Shown one piece after another: positions 1-6,040 of a stretch of DNA of 11,105 nucleotides. The stretch is taken from NCBI GenBank assembly GCA_017380955.1, contig JAFOCZ010000061.1, forward strand, positions 1 to 11,105. Direction: 5' to 3'. The position numbers were made by a program, and so were the translations under genes. Origin of the DNA: Alistipes sp. (GTDB lineage Bacteria > Bacteroidota > Bacteroidia > Bacteroidales > Rikenellaceae). Position 1 is the stretch's first letter; every line of letters begins with the position of its first letter. Under the pieces are notes generated by a model that was not told the origin of the DNA, ran no database searches, and saw only the letters and a program-made list of their open reading frames with translations.

Positions 1-300
1 CGTAGACTTGCACTTTATGCAGAAGTGGTTGTTTGCCACACGCGCGAGGTAGCCATTGCCAAATCCCGACTCGAGGATTGCCTGACCCATAGTGATGCTC
101 GCAGGGATGCCATAGGTCTCCATATGGTCGATGGCAATGTGTCGCCACTTGTAGATATACTCCTGGGGGGTCATCTTCACCCACTCCTCGGTAGGCTTCT
201 GCTCCTTACCCTTCTCAGGCTCGTTGACCTGCGCTATGCTTGCCGTTGCGGTGAGCAAAAGCATGAGGAGTATTGTAGCGCTTTTGGTTAGTATTGTCAT
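1..300 (-). CDS. Secreted glucosaminidase (GH73-like), 5' part, cut by left window edge
   Basis: This open frame starts at the ATG at 300 and runs off the left edge with 100 codons visible and no stop. Residues 1-23 form a signal peptide with a hydrophobic core (ILLMLLLTA) and a likely cut after SIA. After a charged linker, residues 48-100 match the start of the glucosaminidase (GH73/FlgJ-type) domain: YGIPASITMGQAILES, with the expected catalytic Glu at residue 77, then GNGYLARVANNHF and IKCKS. The family hydrolyses the N-acetylglucosaminyl bond of peptidoglycan, so it is probably a periplasmic or exported cell-wall hydrolase; Bacteroidota members often carry C-terminal LysM repeats, which cannot be seen here. 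The motif usually written NHFGIKC reads NHFCIKC. Promoter-like boxes lie just upstream. Family assignment is confident; exact substrate is not. Confidence 0.85.
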   Translation of the reverse strand, partial: MTILTKSATILLMLLLTATASIAQVNEPEKGKEQKPTEEWVKMTPQEYIYKWRHIAIDHMETYGIPASITMGQAILESGFGNGYLARVANNHFCIKCKST

Positions 301-305
301 AATCA

Positions 306-335
306 CAAATATATTATACTTTGCAAATATACAAA
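306..335 (-). promoter_or_regulatory. Putative promoter of the glucosaminidase gene
   Basis: Two copies of the box TATATTTG (minus strand, 306-313 and 324-331) match the Bacteroidota -7 consensus TAnnTTTG. The copy at 324-331 would start transcription near 317-319, giving a leader of about 17 nt. The copy at 306-313 would be nearly leaderless, with TTTG at 332-335 as a possible -33 box. Which one is used cannot be told from sequence. Confidence 0.45.
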
Positions 336-340
336 AAAAA

Positions 341-564
341 ATGATAATTAGTAAAGAGTAATGAGTAATTAGTAATCTTGTCATCTCTTCGAGATGATTT
401 TGGGTTGGGGATTGATAGGGATTGATGGGGAGAGATAGGGAAATACCCATAACTACCCATAACTACCCATAACTACCCATCTCTACCCATAACTACCCAT
501 CCCATAATCGCTCCAACGGAGCGACACATTACTAATTACTAATTACTCACTACTCACTAAAAAA
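341..564. repeat. Composite intergenic repeat block 1
   Basis: There is no gene here. In order it holds: a plus-oriented heptamer array (TAATKAG type, 343-376); a 7-bp/3-nt-loop hairpin (381-397); four 10-mers each ending in GGG or GGGG (401-440); six 10-mers of the form nnnTACCCAT (441-500); a second 7/3/7 hairpin with a different stem (508-524); and a minus-oriented heptamer array (526-559). The outer arrays are inverted relative to each other, so the whole block is an imperfect palindrome. The same modules recur at 6592-7013 and 10103-10243. It separates the adk-remnant terminator from the glucosaminidase promoter. Confidence 0.8.
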
Positions 565-592
565 AACGAGCAACCCCTAAAGATTGCTCGTT
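565..592 (-). terminator. Intrinsic terminator after lemA and the adk remnant
   Basis: On the minus strand a 9-bp perfect stem (AACGAGCAA with TTGCTCGTT, 10-nt loop) is followed by an uninterrupted T-run at 564-559. It lies 19 nt beyond the stop of the truncated adk copy. Its left arm shares ACGAGCAATCTT with the hairpin downstream of intact adk at 2373-2410, which suggests common ancestry of the two 3' ends. Confidence 0.8.
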
Positions 593-611
593 GTGATGAC
601 CAAATGATAGC

Positions 612-809
612 TTAGCGGCGTGCGTCGATAGCCACTGTGAGGCGCTCGAAGACCTCGTCCATAGTGCCAAGACCGTTGATTGCCTCATACTTACCCTGCT
701 TGGTGTAGTGGTCGGCAACAACCTCTGTCTGCTGGCGGTATATCTCAATACGGTTGCGGATGACATCCTCAGAACTGTCGTCCTGACGGCCAGAGTCCTT
801 ACCACCCAT
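612..809 (-). pseudogene. 5'-truncated duplicate of the adenylate kinase 3' end
   Basis: This stretch encodes the last 63 residues of adenylate kinase, from GKDSGRQDDSS in the LID region to the stop, with no nucleotide-binding core. It lies directly downstream of lemA in the same frame orientation. DNA at 647-805 is identical to 2480-2638 of intact adk except for two bases: one synonymous, one Val to Ile. The last roughly 12 codons differ strongly at DNA level, yet keep frame and protein similarity (VFERLTVAIDARR against VFARLTEAIDSKR). An in-frame ATG at 809, 14 nt past the lemA stop, could start a 65-residue peptide, but it lacks the P-loop and cannot be an active kinase. It is best read as a remnant left by insertion or duplication. 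Confidence 0.85.
647..805 (-). repeat. Direct repeat copy 1 (adk 3' segment)
   Basis: This 159-bp segment matches 2480-2638 at 157 of 159 positions in the same orientation, 1833 bp apart. Identity stops abruptly at 805/806, where the sequence beyond belongs to the lemA downstream region. The pair brackets the TPM-lemA genes and is long enough to serve as a substrate for homologous recombination. Confidence 0.93.
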
Positions 810-822
810 CAAGCATACTATG

Positions 823-1407
823 TTAAAACTCCACCACAGGAGCAACATTTGCGCCCTCCTCGGCCTCAAACAACGCCATCTTCTCGAAGCCAAAGATGCC
901 TGCTATGAGGTTTGTGGGGAAGCGACGGATAGAGACATTGAAGCCTCGTACCCTCTCGTTGTACTTGTTACGCTCGGTAGAGATGCGGTTCTCTGTGCCC
1001 TCAAGTTGTGTCTGCAACTCAAGGAAATTCTGACTCGCCTTGAGGTCGGGGTAACTCTCCGAGATGGCGATGAGGCGTCCCAATGCCGAGCCTACCTCGT
1101 TCTGTGCCTTCATCCACGCTGCCACCTGCTCGGGAGTAGATGTAGAGGGGTCAATAGAGAGCGCTGTGGCATTAGCACGTGCCGAAGTCACAGCCTGCAA
1201 CGTCTCCTGCTCGTGTGCGGCATAGCCCTTCACCGTTGCAACAAGGTTGGGGATGAGGTCGGCACGACGCTGATATACAGTCTCCACATTTGCCCACGCC
1301 TCGGATACCCTCTCCTGCTTACCTACAAGGGTGTTGTAACTCGATACCACCCACACCACAACTACAGCAACTACGCCAAGTACAATCCATAATGTTCTGT
1401 TCTTCAT
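823..1407 (-). CDS. lemA: LemA family membrane protein
   Basis: A 194-residue protein with an N-terminal membrane anchor (residues about 5-23, rich in Val/Leu/Ile) and a long helical cytoplasmic or periplasmic domain. LemA family hallmarks are clear: YNTLV (24-28), AWANVETVYQRRADLIPNLV (about 38-57), ATVKGYAAHE, and the ending APVVEF, so the gene is complete. The biochemical role of LemA proteins is not settled; they commonly sit beside TPM-domain proteins in Bacteroidota, as here. It lies 36 nt downstream of the TPM gene, so the two are probably co-transcribed. The start at 1407 is the only ATG before the membrane segment; the leader is A/T-rich with no Shine-Dalgarno. A truncated adk copy follows its stop. 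Confidence 0.93.
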   Translation of the reverse strand: MKNRTLWIVLGVVAVVVVWVVSSYNTLVGKQERVSEAWANVETVYQRRADLIPNLVATVKGYAAHEQETLQAVTSARANATALSIDPSTSTPEQVAAWMKAQNEVGSALGRLIAISESYPDLKASQNFLELQTQLEGTENRISTERNKYNERVRGFNVSIRRFPTNLIAGIFGFEKMALFEAEEGANVAPVVEF

Positions 1408-1443
1408 AATCTATATTTTTTTGGTTTATATCTATTCTATCGA

Positions 1444-2361
1444 TTACCAACTTGAGCCTCCGCCGCCACCGCCGAAACTACCTCCGCCGAAGCCGCCACC
1501 GAAGCCGCCACCGCCGAAGCCACCACCATTAGAGCCTCCGCCTGATGGGAAGAAGAGGATTCCACCACCGCCACCTGTTGGGTTGTTATCGCGACGCTGT
1601 CGGATATGCTCCTTCTGGCAGTTTGCGCACTTGAGAGTCTCGACTATGAGCACCACACCTGTCGAGAGGTGCATCTTCTCGCTCTTGATAACCATAAGTT
1701 TATGTCTCTTGCAGTGGGGACACCTTGTGCGGCGATACTCGTATATGACAAGCGCTGTGATAGGCAAAATAAGCACCACTATCACCCACGCCAAGGCAAG
1801 CAACATGGCCTCCTTGTCGTCATCCTCGGCAACGGGGAGTTCACCCTCTGTAAGAAGCCTCTCCACAGCCATCATACCCTCGACCATACCCTCGGAGTAG
1901 TCACCATCGCGGAAGTGTGGCACCATATACTCTTGCTGCAGACGGCGGCACATAGCATCGGTCAGCACGCCCTCCACACCATAGCCCGTATGGAAGCGTA
2001 TCTCGCGCATATCCTCGACAAACAAGACGCCAAGGCCGTTATCCAACTTATCATCGCCCACGCCCCACTTCTCGAACAGCTCCTGCGAGAAGGTAACCAT
2101 ATCTCGTGGCTCGATATCCTTCACCGCAACAATAGCCACCTCGGCAATGCCTCGCTCCTTAAGCGAGTAACACAACGAGTCGAGCGAAGCCTGCGCCGCG
2201 GCACTTAAGATACCATCTGGGTTTGATACAAAGCGTGTACGGTCGGCAATCTGCACATTCTGCACATCCGCCACACGATAGCCTCTTGCGCTAATGGTCG
2301 GGAAGAAACTCACAACCATCACAAGCGCAATAACAATGTATTTTAACTCTCTTCTAATCAT
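1444..2361 (-). CDS. TPM-domain membrane protein with zinc-ribbon-like motif and Gly-rich tail
   Basis: Best start is the ATG at 2361, giving 305 residues; upstream in-frame TTG codons fall inside a terminator-like hairpin. Residues 1-25 are a signal peptide (MIRRELKYIVIALVMVVSFF, cut near ISA). Residues about 43-175 are a TPM (TLP18.3/Psb32/MOLO-1) domain: FVSNPDGILS, then NGLGVLFVED and RFHTGYGVEGVLTDA. A transmembrane helix follows (about 187-207), then CPHC (214-217) and CANC (245-248), a probable zinc-binding pair. The C-terminus is a Gly/Phe/Ser low-complexity tail ending GGSSW, typical of YgcG-like TPM proteins. The family's function is uncertain; membrane stress or membrane-protein quality control has been proposed. 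It probably works with LemA encoded next. No promoter is evident just upstream, so readthrough from adk is possible. Confidence 0.9.
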   Translation of the reverse strand: MIRRELKYIVIALVMVVSFFPTISARGYRVADVQNVQIADRTRFVSNPDGILSAAAQASLDSLCYSLKERGIAEVAIVAVKDIEPRDMVTFSQELFEKWGVGDDKLDNGLGVLFVEDMREIRFHTGYGVEGVLTDAMCRRLQQEYMVPHFRDGDYSEGMVEGMMAVERLLTEGELPVAEDDDKEAMLLALAWVIVVLILPITALVIYEYRRTRCPHCKRHKLMVIKSEKMHLSTGVVLIVETLKCANCQKEHIRQRRDNNPTGGGGGILFFPSGGGSNGGGFGGGGFGGGFGGGSFGGGGGGSSW

Positions 2362-2372
2362 ACTATACAAAA

Positions 2373-2410
2373 CGAGCAATCTCGACTGTTTTATATATCA
2401 AGATTGCTCG
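2373..2410 (-). terminator. Hairpin between adk and the TPM gene, possible attenuator
   Basis: A 10-bp perfect stem (CGAGCAATCT at 2373-2382 with AGATTGCTCG at 2401-2410, 18-nt loop) is followed on the minus strand by TTTT at 2372-2369, only 7 nt before the TPM start codon. A smaller hairpin (TCACC-cgag-GGTGA, 2426-2439) sits just after the adk stop. The T-run is short, so termination may be partial, which would let adk transcripts continue into TPM-lemA. Confidence 0.6.
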
Positions 2411-2444
2411 TCGTACTATTTTCTATCACCCGAGGGTGAAATTT

Positions 2445-3017
2445 TTATCTCTTTGAGTCGATAGCCTCGGTCAAACGAGCGAAGACCTCGTCCATAGTGC
2501 CAAGACCGTTGATTGCCTCATACTTACCCTGCTTGGTGTAGTGGTCGGCAACAACCTCTGTCTGCTGGCGGTATACCTCAATACGGTTGCGGATGACATC
2601 CTCAGAACTATCGTCCTGACGGCCAGAGTCCTTACCACGCAACAAGATGCGGCGCACCAACTCCTCCTCAGGAACATCCATAAATACCATTACATCGACC
2701 TTTGCACCGATCTCTGCGAGCATAGTGTCGAAAATCTCTGCCTGTGCTGTTGTACGGGGGAAACCGTCGAAGATTGCACCTTTATCGTTGTGAGTGCGCA
2801 TAAAGTCGCGAACCATCTCCACAACGATAGAGTCAGGAGCCAACTCACCGCGTGAGATGTAACCCTCCATACTCTTACCCAACTCTGTACCACGCTTAAT
2901 CTCCGAGCGGATAACCTCGCCTGTAGATATATGATACAAGTCGTAGTGCTCCGCCAAACGCGCTGCCTGAGTACCCTTACCGCATCCAGGCGCACCGAAA
3001 AGTATAATATTCAACAT
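2445..3017 (-). CDS. adk: Adenylate kinase, short-LID type
   Basis: A 190-residue enzyme that interconverts ATP + AMP and 2 ADP in the cytoplasm. The P-loop GAPGCGKGT lies at 8-16, the AMP-binding region includes STGEVIRSE (31-39), and DGFPR is at 84-88. The LID is short (RGKDSGRQDDSSED, about 127-140) and lacks the four-Cys zinc site, as is usual for about 190-residue Bacteroidota enzymes. The start at 3017 places the P-loop at its normal position. It is divergent from thiL, with a shared A/T-rich promoter region. The 3' third (residues 128 to about 180) is duplicated almost perfectly downstream of lemA, so the present 3' end may have been acquired with the TPM-lemA insertion. Confidence 0.97.
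   Translation of the reverse strand: MLNIILFGAPGCGKGTQAARLAEHYDLYHISTGEVIRSEIKRGTELGKSMEGYISRGELAPDSIVVEMVRDFMRTHNDKGAIFDGFPRTTAQAEIFDTMLAEIGAKVDVMVFMDVPEEELVRRILLRGKDSGRQDDSSEDVIRNRIEVYRQQTEVVADHYTKQGKYEAINGLGTMDEVFARLTEAIDSKR
2480..2638 (-). repeat. Direct repeat copy 2 (inside intact adk)
   Basis: Partner of 647-805, with differences only at two positions. It lies inside the intact adk reading frame. Recombination between the two copies would delete TPM and lemA and leave a full-length adk ending in the IDARR tail. Confidence 0.93.
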
Positions 3018-3061
3018 TTTTATTTAGTTTTTTGTAGTTGTTCTGCGAAAAAAATTTGTCG

Positions 3062-3069
3062 CAAAGATA
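3062..3069 (-). promoter_or_regulatory. Putative -7 box for adk
   Basis: The minus strand reads TATCTTTG, matching TAnnTTTG. Transcription would begin near 3055, giving a leader of about 38 nt. Candidate -33 TTTG boxes lie 12 and 24 nt upstream rather than at the usual spacing near 20, so the assignment is tentative. Confidence 0.4.
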
Positions 3070-3077
3070 TATTTTTT

Positions 3078-3109
3078 TTTGCAAATATCCAATCAAAACG
3101 ATATTTTTG
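3078..3109 (+). promoter_or_regulatory. Putative thiL promoter
   Basis: TTTG at 3078-3081 and TATTTTTG at 3102-3109 are separated by 20 nt, a good fit to the Bacteroidota -33/-7 promoter. Transcription would start near 3115, leaving a leader of under 20 nt before the ATG at 3133. No TPP riboswitch is visible, and a leader this short could not hold one. Confidence 0.55.
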
Positions 3110-3132
3110 CAAAAAATTTAATATCGCTATTT

Positions 3133-4161
3133 ATGGAGACAAAAAAAGTTACAGAGATAGCCTCTTTGGGCGAGTTCGGACTTATTGACCGCCTCACAGC
3201 GCGCCTCAAGAGACGCAACACCACAACACTGCTTGCTGCGGGTGACGACGCTGCGGTGATAGACCTCGGCGAGGAGGTGATGCTCCTCACAACAGATATG
3301 ATGACCGAGGGCATAGACTTCGACCTCAGTTACTTCCCTCTCAAGCACCTCGGCTACAAGGCTATAGTGCGTGGCGTGAACGACATCCTCGCGATGAACG
3401 CGAAACCTGAGCAGGTGGTCGTGGCACTCGGCATCTCGGCGAAGATTGGCGTGGAGGCCCTCGACGCGTTGTATGAGGGTATGGAGCACGCCTGCGAGGA
3501 GTTGGGCGTGGACTTGGTGGGTGGTGACACCACAGCCTCTATGAATGGCTTGGTGATAACCATCACGGCTACGGGACGTGCTAAGAAGGAGGATGTGGTA
3601 TACCGCTCGGGAGCCAAGGAGCACGACCTCATCTGCATATCGTCGAACCTCGGAGCAGCATATATGGGACTCCACCTCCTGGAGCGTGAGAAGCGTGTGC
3701 TGAAGGGTGTTGAGAATCCTGAGCCACAGTTTGGTGGTTATGAGTATCTCCTGGAGCGCTACCTCAAGCCTCGCGCACGACAGAACATCATCAACGCACT
3801 GGCAGAGAATGGCATACGCCCTACTGCGATGATTGACCTCTCGGATGGTTTGGCATCGGACCTCAGGCAGATATGCCGCGCATCGCAGTGCGGAGCACGC
3901 ATCTACCTCGAGCGTATCCCTATTGCGCAGCAGACGACAAACCTTGCCGAAGAGATGCACATAGACCCTGTTATTGCTGCCCTCAACGGCGGTGAGGACC
4001 ACGAGTTGTTATTCACAGTGCCCTTGGATATGCAGGAGAAGGTTATGCAACTGGGCTTGGTGGATGTCATAGGACACATCACACGCGAGGAGTCGGGTGT
4101 AATCCTTGTCACCCCCGATGGCGAAGGCATCGCCCTCAAAGCCCAGGCGTTTGATAGGTAG
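3133..4161 (+). CDS. thiL: Thiamine-monophosphate kinase
   Basis: A 342-residue enzyme of the AIR-synthase/ThiL superfamily that phosphorylates thiamine monophosphate to thiamine pyrophosphate with ATP. Seen in order: GEFGLIDRL (13-21), metal/ATP-binding GDDAAVID (37-44), TTDMMTEGIDFD (53-64), GGDTT (130-134), DLSDGLASD (235-243) and GGEDHELLF (286-294). The start was placed at ATG 3133 because the family begins with a short segment before GEFGLI and the predicted promoter lies at 3078-3109; an upstream in-frame TTG at 3079 would overlap that promoter. Cytoplasmic. No other thi gene is adjacent. Its stop is followed after 12-15 nt by a heptamer array reading in the sense direction. Confidence 0.96.
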   Translation: METKKVTEIASLGEFGLIDRLTARLKRRNTTTLLAAGDDAAVIDLGEEVMLLTTDMMTEGIDFDLSYFPLKHLGYKAIVRGVNDILAMNAKPEQVVVALGISAKIGVEALDALYEGMEHACEELGVDLVGGDTTASMNGLVITITATGRAKKEDVVYRSGAKEHDLICISSNLGAAYMGLHLLEREKRVLKGVENPEPQFGGYEYLLERYLKPRARQNIINALAENGIRPTAMIDLSDGLASDLRQICRASQCGARIYLERIPIAQQTTNLAEEMHIDPVIAALNGGEDHELLFTVPLDMQEKVMQLGLVDVIGHITREESGVILVTPDGEGIALKAQAFDR

Positions 4162-4171
4162 GTTAAATGGG

Positions 4172-4334
4172 AAAAGTGAAAACTGAAAAGTAAGGCGTCT
4201 GCGACGCTGTGTTAAAATGGGTTACGATGAGGTAATATGCACTCATTGTAACCCATTAAAACATATCTTAACTCACAATAAAACTCGCGCGAAGCGCACC
4301 ACACTTTTCACCTTTAACCTTTCACTTTTCACTT
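4172..4334. repeat. Composite palindromic repeat block between thiL and the DUF4837 gene
   Basis: Almost the whole convergent intergenic region is repeat. A plus-oriented GTGAAAR heptamer array (4172-4195, stop triplets at 4177, 4184, 4191) is followed by a small hairpin (4194-4208, loop TGC), a long hairpin (4210-4263), a weaker GCGC-gaa-GCGC hairpin (4287-4297), and a minus-oriented heptamer array (4303-4334). The right array supplies the stop codon of the DUF4837 gene. Confidence 0.75.
4210..4263. terminator. Long hairpin, possible bidirectional terminator
   Basis: Two 22-nt arms (4210-4231 and 4242-4263) pair with about 19 matches around a 10-nt loop; the core 15-nt arm AATGGGTTACGATGA pairs 14 of 15, with the remaining pair a possible G-U. 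It lies between two convergent genes, where a shared terminator is expected, but the flanking T-runs are short. Confidence 0.5.
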
Positions 4335-5321
4335 AACAGTGTAGATGAGGTGTTCGAGTTCTTTGAGGAGGTTGCGCTGGGGATCTTCGGGTGCATAGAG
4401 ACCAAAGGCGATGACAAGAGTCTCCTGCTTATCCACATCGACATTGGCATAGGCGACAAAAGGACCGCCCATAAAGTCGTTGGCCACCTCCCACCAGCCT
4501 CGCATCTCCGTCCAGCGGCGGCCATTTATCTCTACATCATAGGTGATGTGCATAGACTGAGGCTCACTACTGATGCGCATATATGAGCCATCAGCGCCCT
4601 TGCTCGAGATGGTTGAGAACATAGTATCCATAGCACCAAGAGCCGACAGAGCCTGCATATCCTGGCCGAGCGATGGGTCGCAAGGCATCCTGAAGGCAAA
4701 GATATACTGTGCGCGTGAGGGGTAATCGCGGATGTACCACAGCAACTCCTTCTCACGTGTGGTGGCCTTGAAGAAGTTGGCAGGGATGAGCATCTCAACA
4801 CCCATATGCTCCTCGAAGTCGGCCATAAGCAACGTAGCAGGGTTTTGGGCGTAGTAGTTGTTGCTATTGTTACGCTCGCCACGCTCCAACTCCTCGCGCA
4901 AGGTTGCGGCATTAGCCTCCACGAACTCTATGGCAGAGGCTTCGGTAGGTGCTGTGAGGGTTATGACGCTCTGTGGGCGTGCGTAGAGGTTTTTGGAGAG
5001 CGCATATGTGGTCTCCGACACTGCAGGGTTGACGCTCACGACAACGAGGTTAGGATACATCTTATCGATGTTTGAGGCACGCTCAGGGGTGACGTGCTTG
5101 ACGATGTTGAAGTGACCCTGGGGGCGTGTGAGACCCGGCAGAGGCTCCTCCAAAAGGTCGCAGAGGGCATACGACAAATCGCCGCGCCACACATCCTCGG
5201 CGCAGACAACGACAACATCGTAGGGTTGTCCTGCGGTATTCTTCTTAGCAGGGGCAGGCTTGACGGTGCAACCACCCAAAAACATTGCCACAAGGGCCCA
5301 GAGCATTATAAAGCGTTTCAT
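4329..5321 (-). CDS. DUF4837 family lipoprotein
   Basis: From the ATG at 5321 the product is 330 residues, starting MKRFIMLWALVAMFLGGC; LGGC is a lipobox with the lipidated Cys at 18. Extending to the far upstream in-frame start at 5417 would bury this signal behind an unlikely hydrophobic leader and cross the promoter region, so the shorter form is preferred. The remainder (YDVVVVCAEDVWRGDLSYAL, then NLVVVSVNP, a long acidic region with repeated Asn, and WWEVANDFMGGPFV near the end) resembles the Bacteroidota-specific DUF4837 family, whose function is unknown. A predicted periplasmic or outer-membrane lipoprotein. The TGA stop lies inside a heptamer repeat. Family assignment is by recollection of the pattern. 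Confidence 0.85.
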   Translation of the reverse strand: MKRFIMLWALVAMFLGGCTVKPAPAKKNTAGQPYDVVVVCAEDVWRGDLSYALCDLLEEPLPGLTRPQGHFNIVKHVTPERASNIDKMYPNLVVVSVNPAVSETTYALSKNLYARPQSVITLTAPTEASAIEFVEANAATLREELERGERNNSNNYYAQNPATLLMADFEEHMGVEMLIPANFFKATTREKELLWYIRDYPSRAQYIFAFRMPCDPSLGQDMQALSALGAMDTMFSTISSKGADGSYMRISSEPQSMHITYDVEINGRRWTEMRGWWEVANDFMGGPFVAYANVDVDKQETLVIAFGLYAPEDPQRNLLKELEHLIYTVK

Positions 5322-5363
5322 AGCGTTGATATTTAGATTAGCAAAACAAAAGCAATATACATA

Positions 5364-5371
5364 CAAAGTTA
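5364..5371 (-). promoter_or_regulatory. Putative -7 box for the DUF4837 gene
   Basis: The minus strand reads TAACTTTG, matching TAnnTTTG, and would give a leader of about 36 nt to the ATG at 5321. No clear TTTG box is seen at -33. The 107-bp gap to the divergent deacetylase gene holds both promoters. Confidence 0.4.
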
Positions 5372-5401
5372 GCGATATTTTTCGATTTCGGAAAAAAAAG
5401 T

Positions 5402-5409
5402 TAATTTTG
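5402..5409 (+). promoter_or_regulatory. Putative -7 box for the deacetylase-ubiX unit
   Basis: TAATTTTG fits TAnnTTTG and lies 19 nt before the ATG at 5429, implying a leader of about 12-15 nt. The -33 position is T-rich without a perfect TTTG. Confidence 0.4.
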
Positions 5410-5428
5410 TACTTCATTCATTGCGATT

Positions 5429-6037
5429 ATGAGAGTCAAACCAGGAAAACTACTGAGGTGGATGTTCCCTAATGTGGTATGGAGCATCGACGATAGCGAG
5501 GGCATATACCTAACATTTGACGACGGTCCTACGCCGGGTGTCACGGAGTGGATACTCCACACCCTCGACCGTTATGATGCCAAGGCTACATTCTTCGTGC
5601 TGGGTAAGAATGTGGAGTTGTACCCCGACCTCTACCAGATGATTCTCGACAAAGGGCACAAAATCGGCAACCACACATACTCGCATCAGAAGGGCTGGGC
5701 GATGACCACAGAGGACTACATCGCGGATGTGGACCTTGCAGGAGATATGCTCCACACCGAGTTGTTCCGACCTCCCTATGCCCGTGTAACACGTGCGCAG
5801 TTGCAGCGTATAGCGCAGCGTTACCGCATAGTGATGTGGAATGTGTTGTCGCGAGACTACAACGTCTACCTTACGCCTAAGAAGTGCCTCAGAGAGACTA
5901 TCCGAGGCTTGCGGGGCGGAGATATCATATCGCTGCACGACAGCGCGAAATCGTTTAAAAACACCTCCTACGTGTTGCCAGCATTGTTGCGTAAGGCACG
6001 TGAGATGGGGTTGGAGTGTAAAATCTTGGAACTTTAG
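5429..6037 (+). CDS. Polysaccharide deacetylase family protein (NodB/CE4 fold)
   Basis: A 202-residue single-domain NodB protein. Metal and catalytic motifs are present: TFDDGP (29-34, Asp31 general base, Asp32 metal), HTYSH (82-86, metal His pair), RPPYAR (114-119; the usual Gly after RPPY is Ala), and SLHDS (168-172, catalytic His170). The family removes acetyl groups from N-acetylated sugars such as peptidoglycan or chitin oligomers. There is no signal peptide and no membrane segment, so it may act on a cytoplasmic precursor or be retained at the membrane by other means; this short unexported form is common in Bacteroidota. Substrate cannot be inferred. ubiX follows after 3 nt, so the two are co-transcribed. 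Confidence 0.92.
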   Translation: MRVKPGKLLRWMFPNVVWSIDDSEGIYLTFDDGPTPGVTEWILHTLDRYDAKATFFVLGKNVELYPDLYQMILDKGHKIGNHTYSHQKGWAMTTEDYIADVDLAGDMLHTELFRPPYARVTRAQLQRIAQRYRIVMWNVLSRDYNVYLTPKKCLRETIRGLRGGDIISLHDSAKSFKNTSYVLPALLRKAREMGLECKILEL

Positions 6038-6040
6038 GAT

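Noticed and set aside
25..291. Plus-strand frame near the left edge
   Set aside because: The minus strand encodes a signal peptide followed by a clear glucosaminidase motif across the same bases.
441..500. Possible CRISPR array from the regular 10-bp repeats
   Set aside because: Units are 10 bp with no unique spacers and no cas genes; this is a tandem repeat.
612..893. Fusion of the lemA 3' end with the adk fragment
   Set aside because: The frame upstream of 809 is the wrong frame of lemA and would need a TTG start inside that gene; lemA itself ends normally at 823.
1421..1900. Plus-strand frame with a long poly-proline run
   Set aside because: It is the antisense reading of the Gly-rich tail and Cys region of the TPM gene; GGN codons read backwards give Pro. 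No start context or family match.
3133..3190. TPP riboswitch upstream of thiL
   Set aside because: The predicted leader is under 20 nt and no thi-box-like sequence is visible between adk and thiL.
3127..4002. Minus-strand open frame opposite thiL
   Set aside because: It is a shadow of thiL, which carries all ThiL motifs; the antisense translation is low quality.
4162..4328. Small RNA or tRNA gene in the thiL/DUF4837 gap
   Set aside because: The gap is explained by repeat arrays and hairpins; no cloverleaf, T-loop sequence or promoter box was seen.
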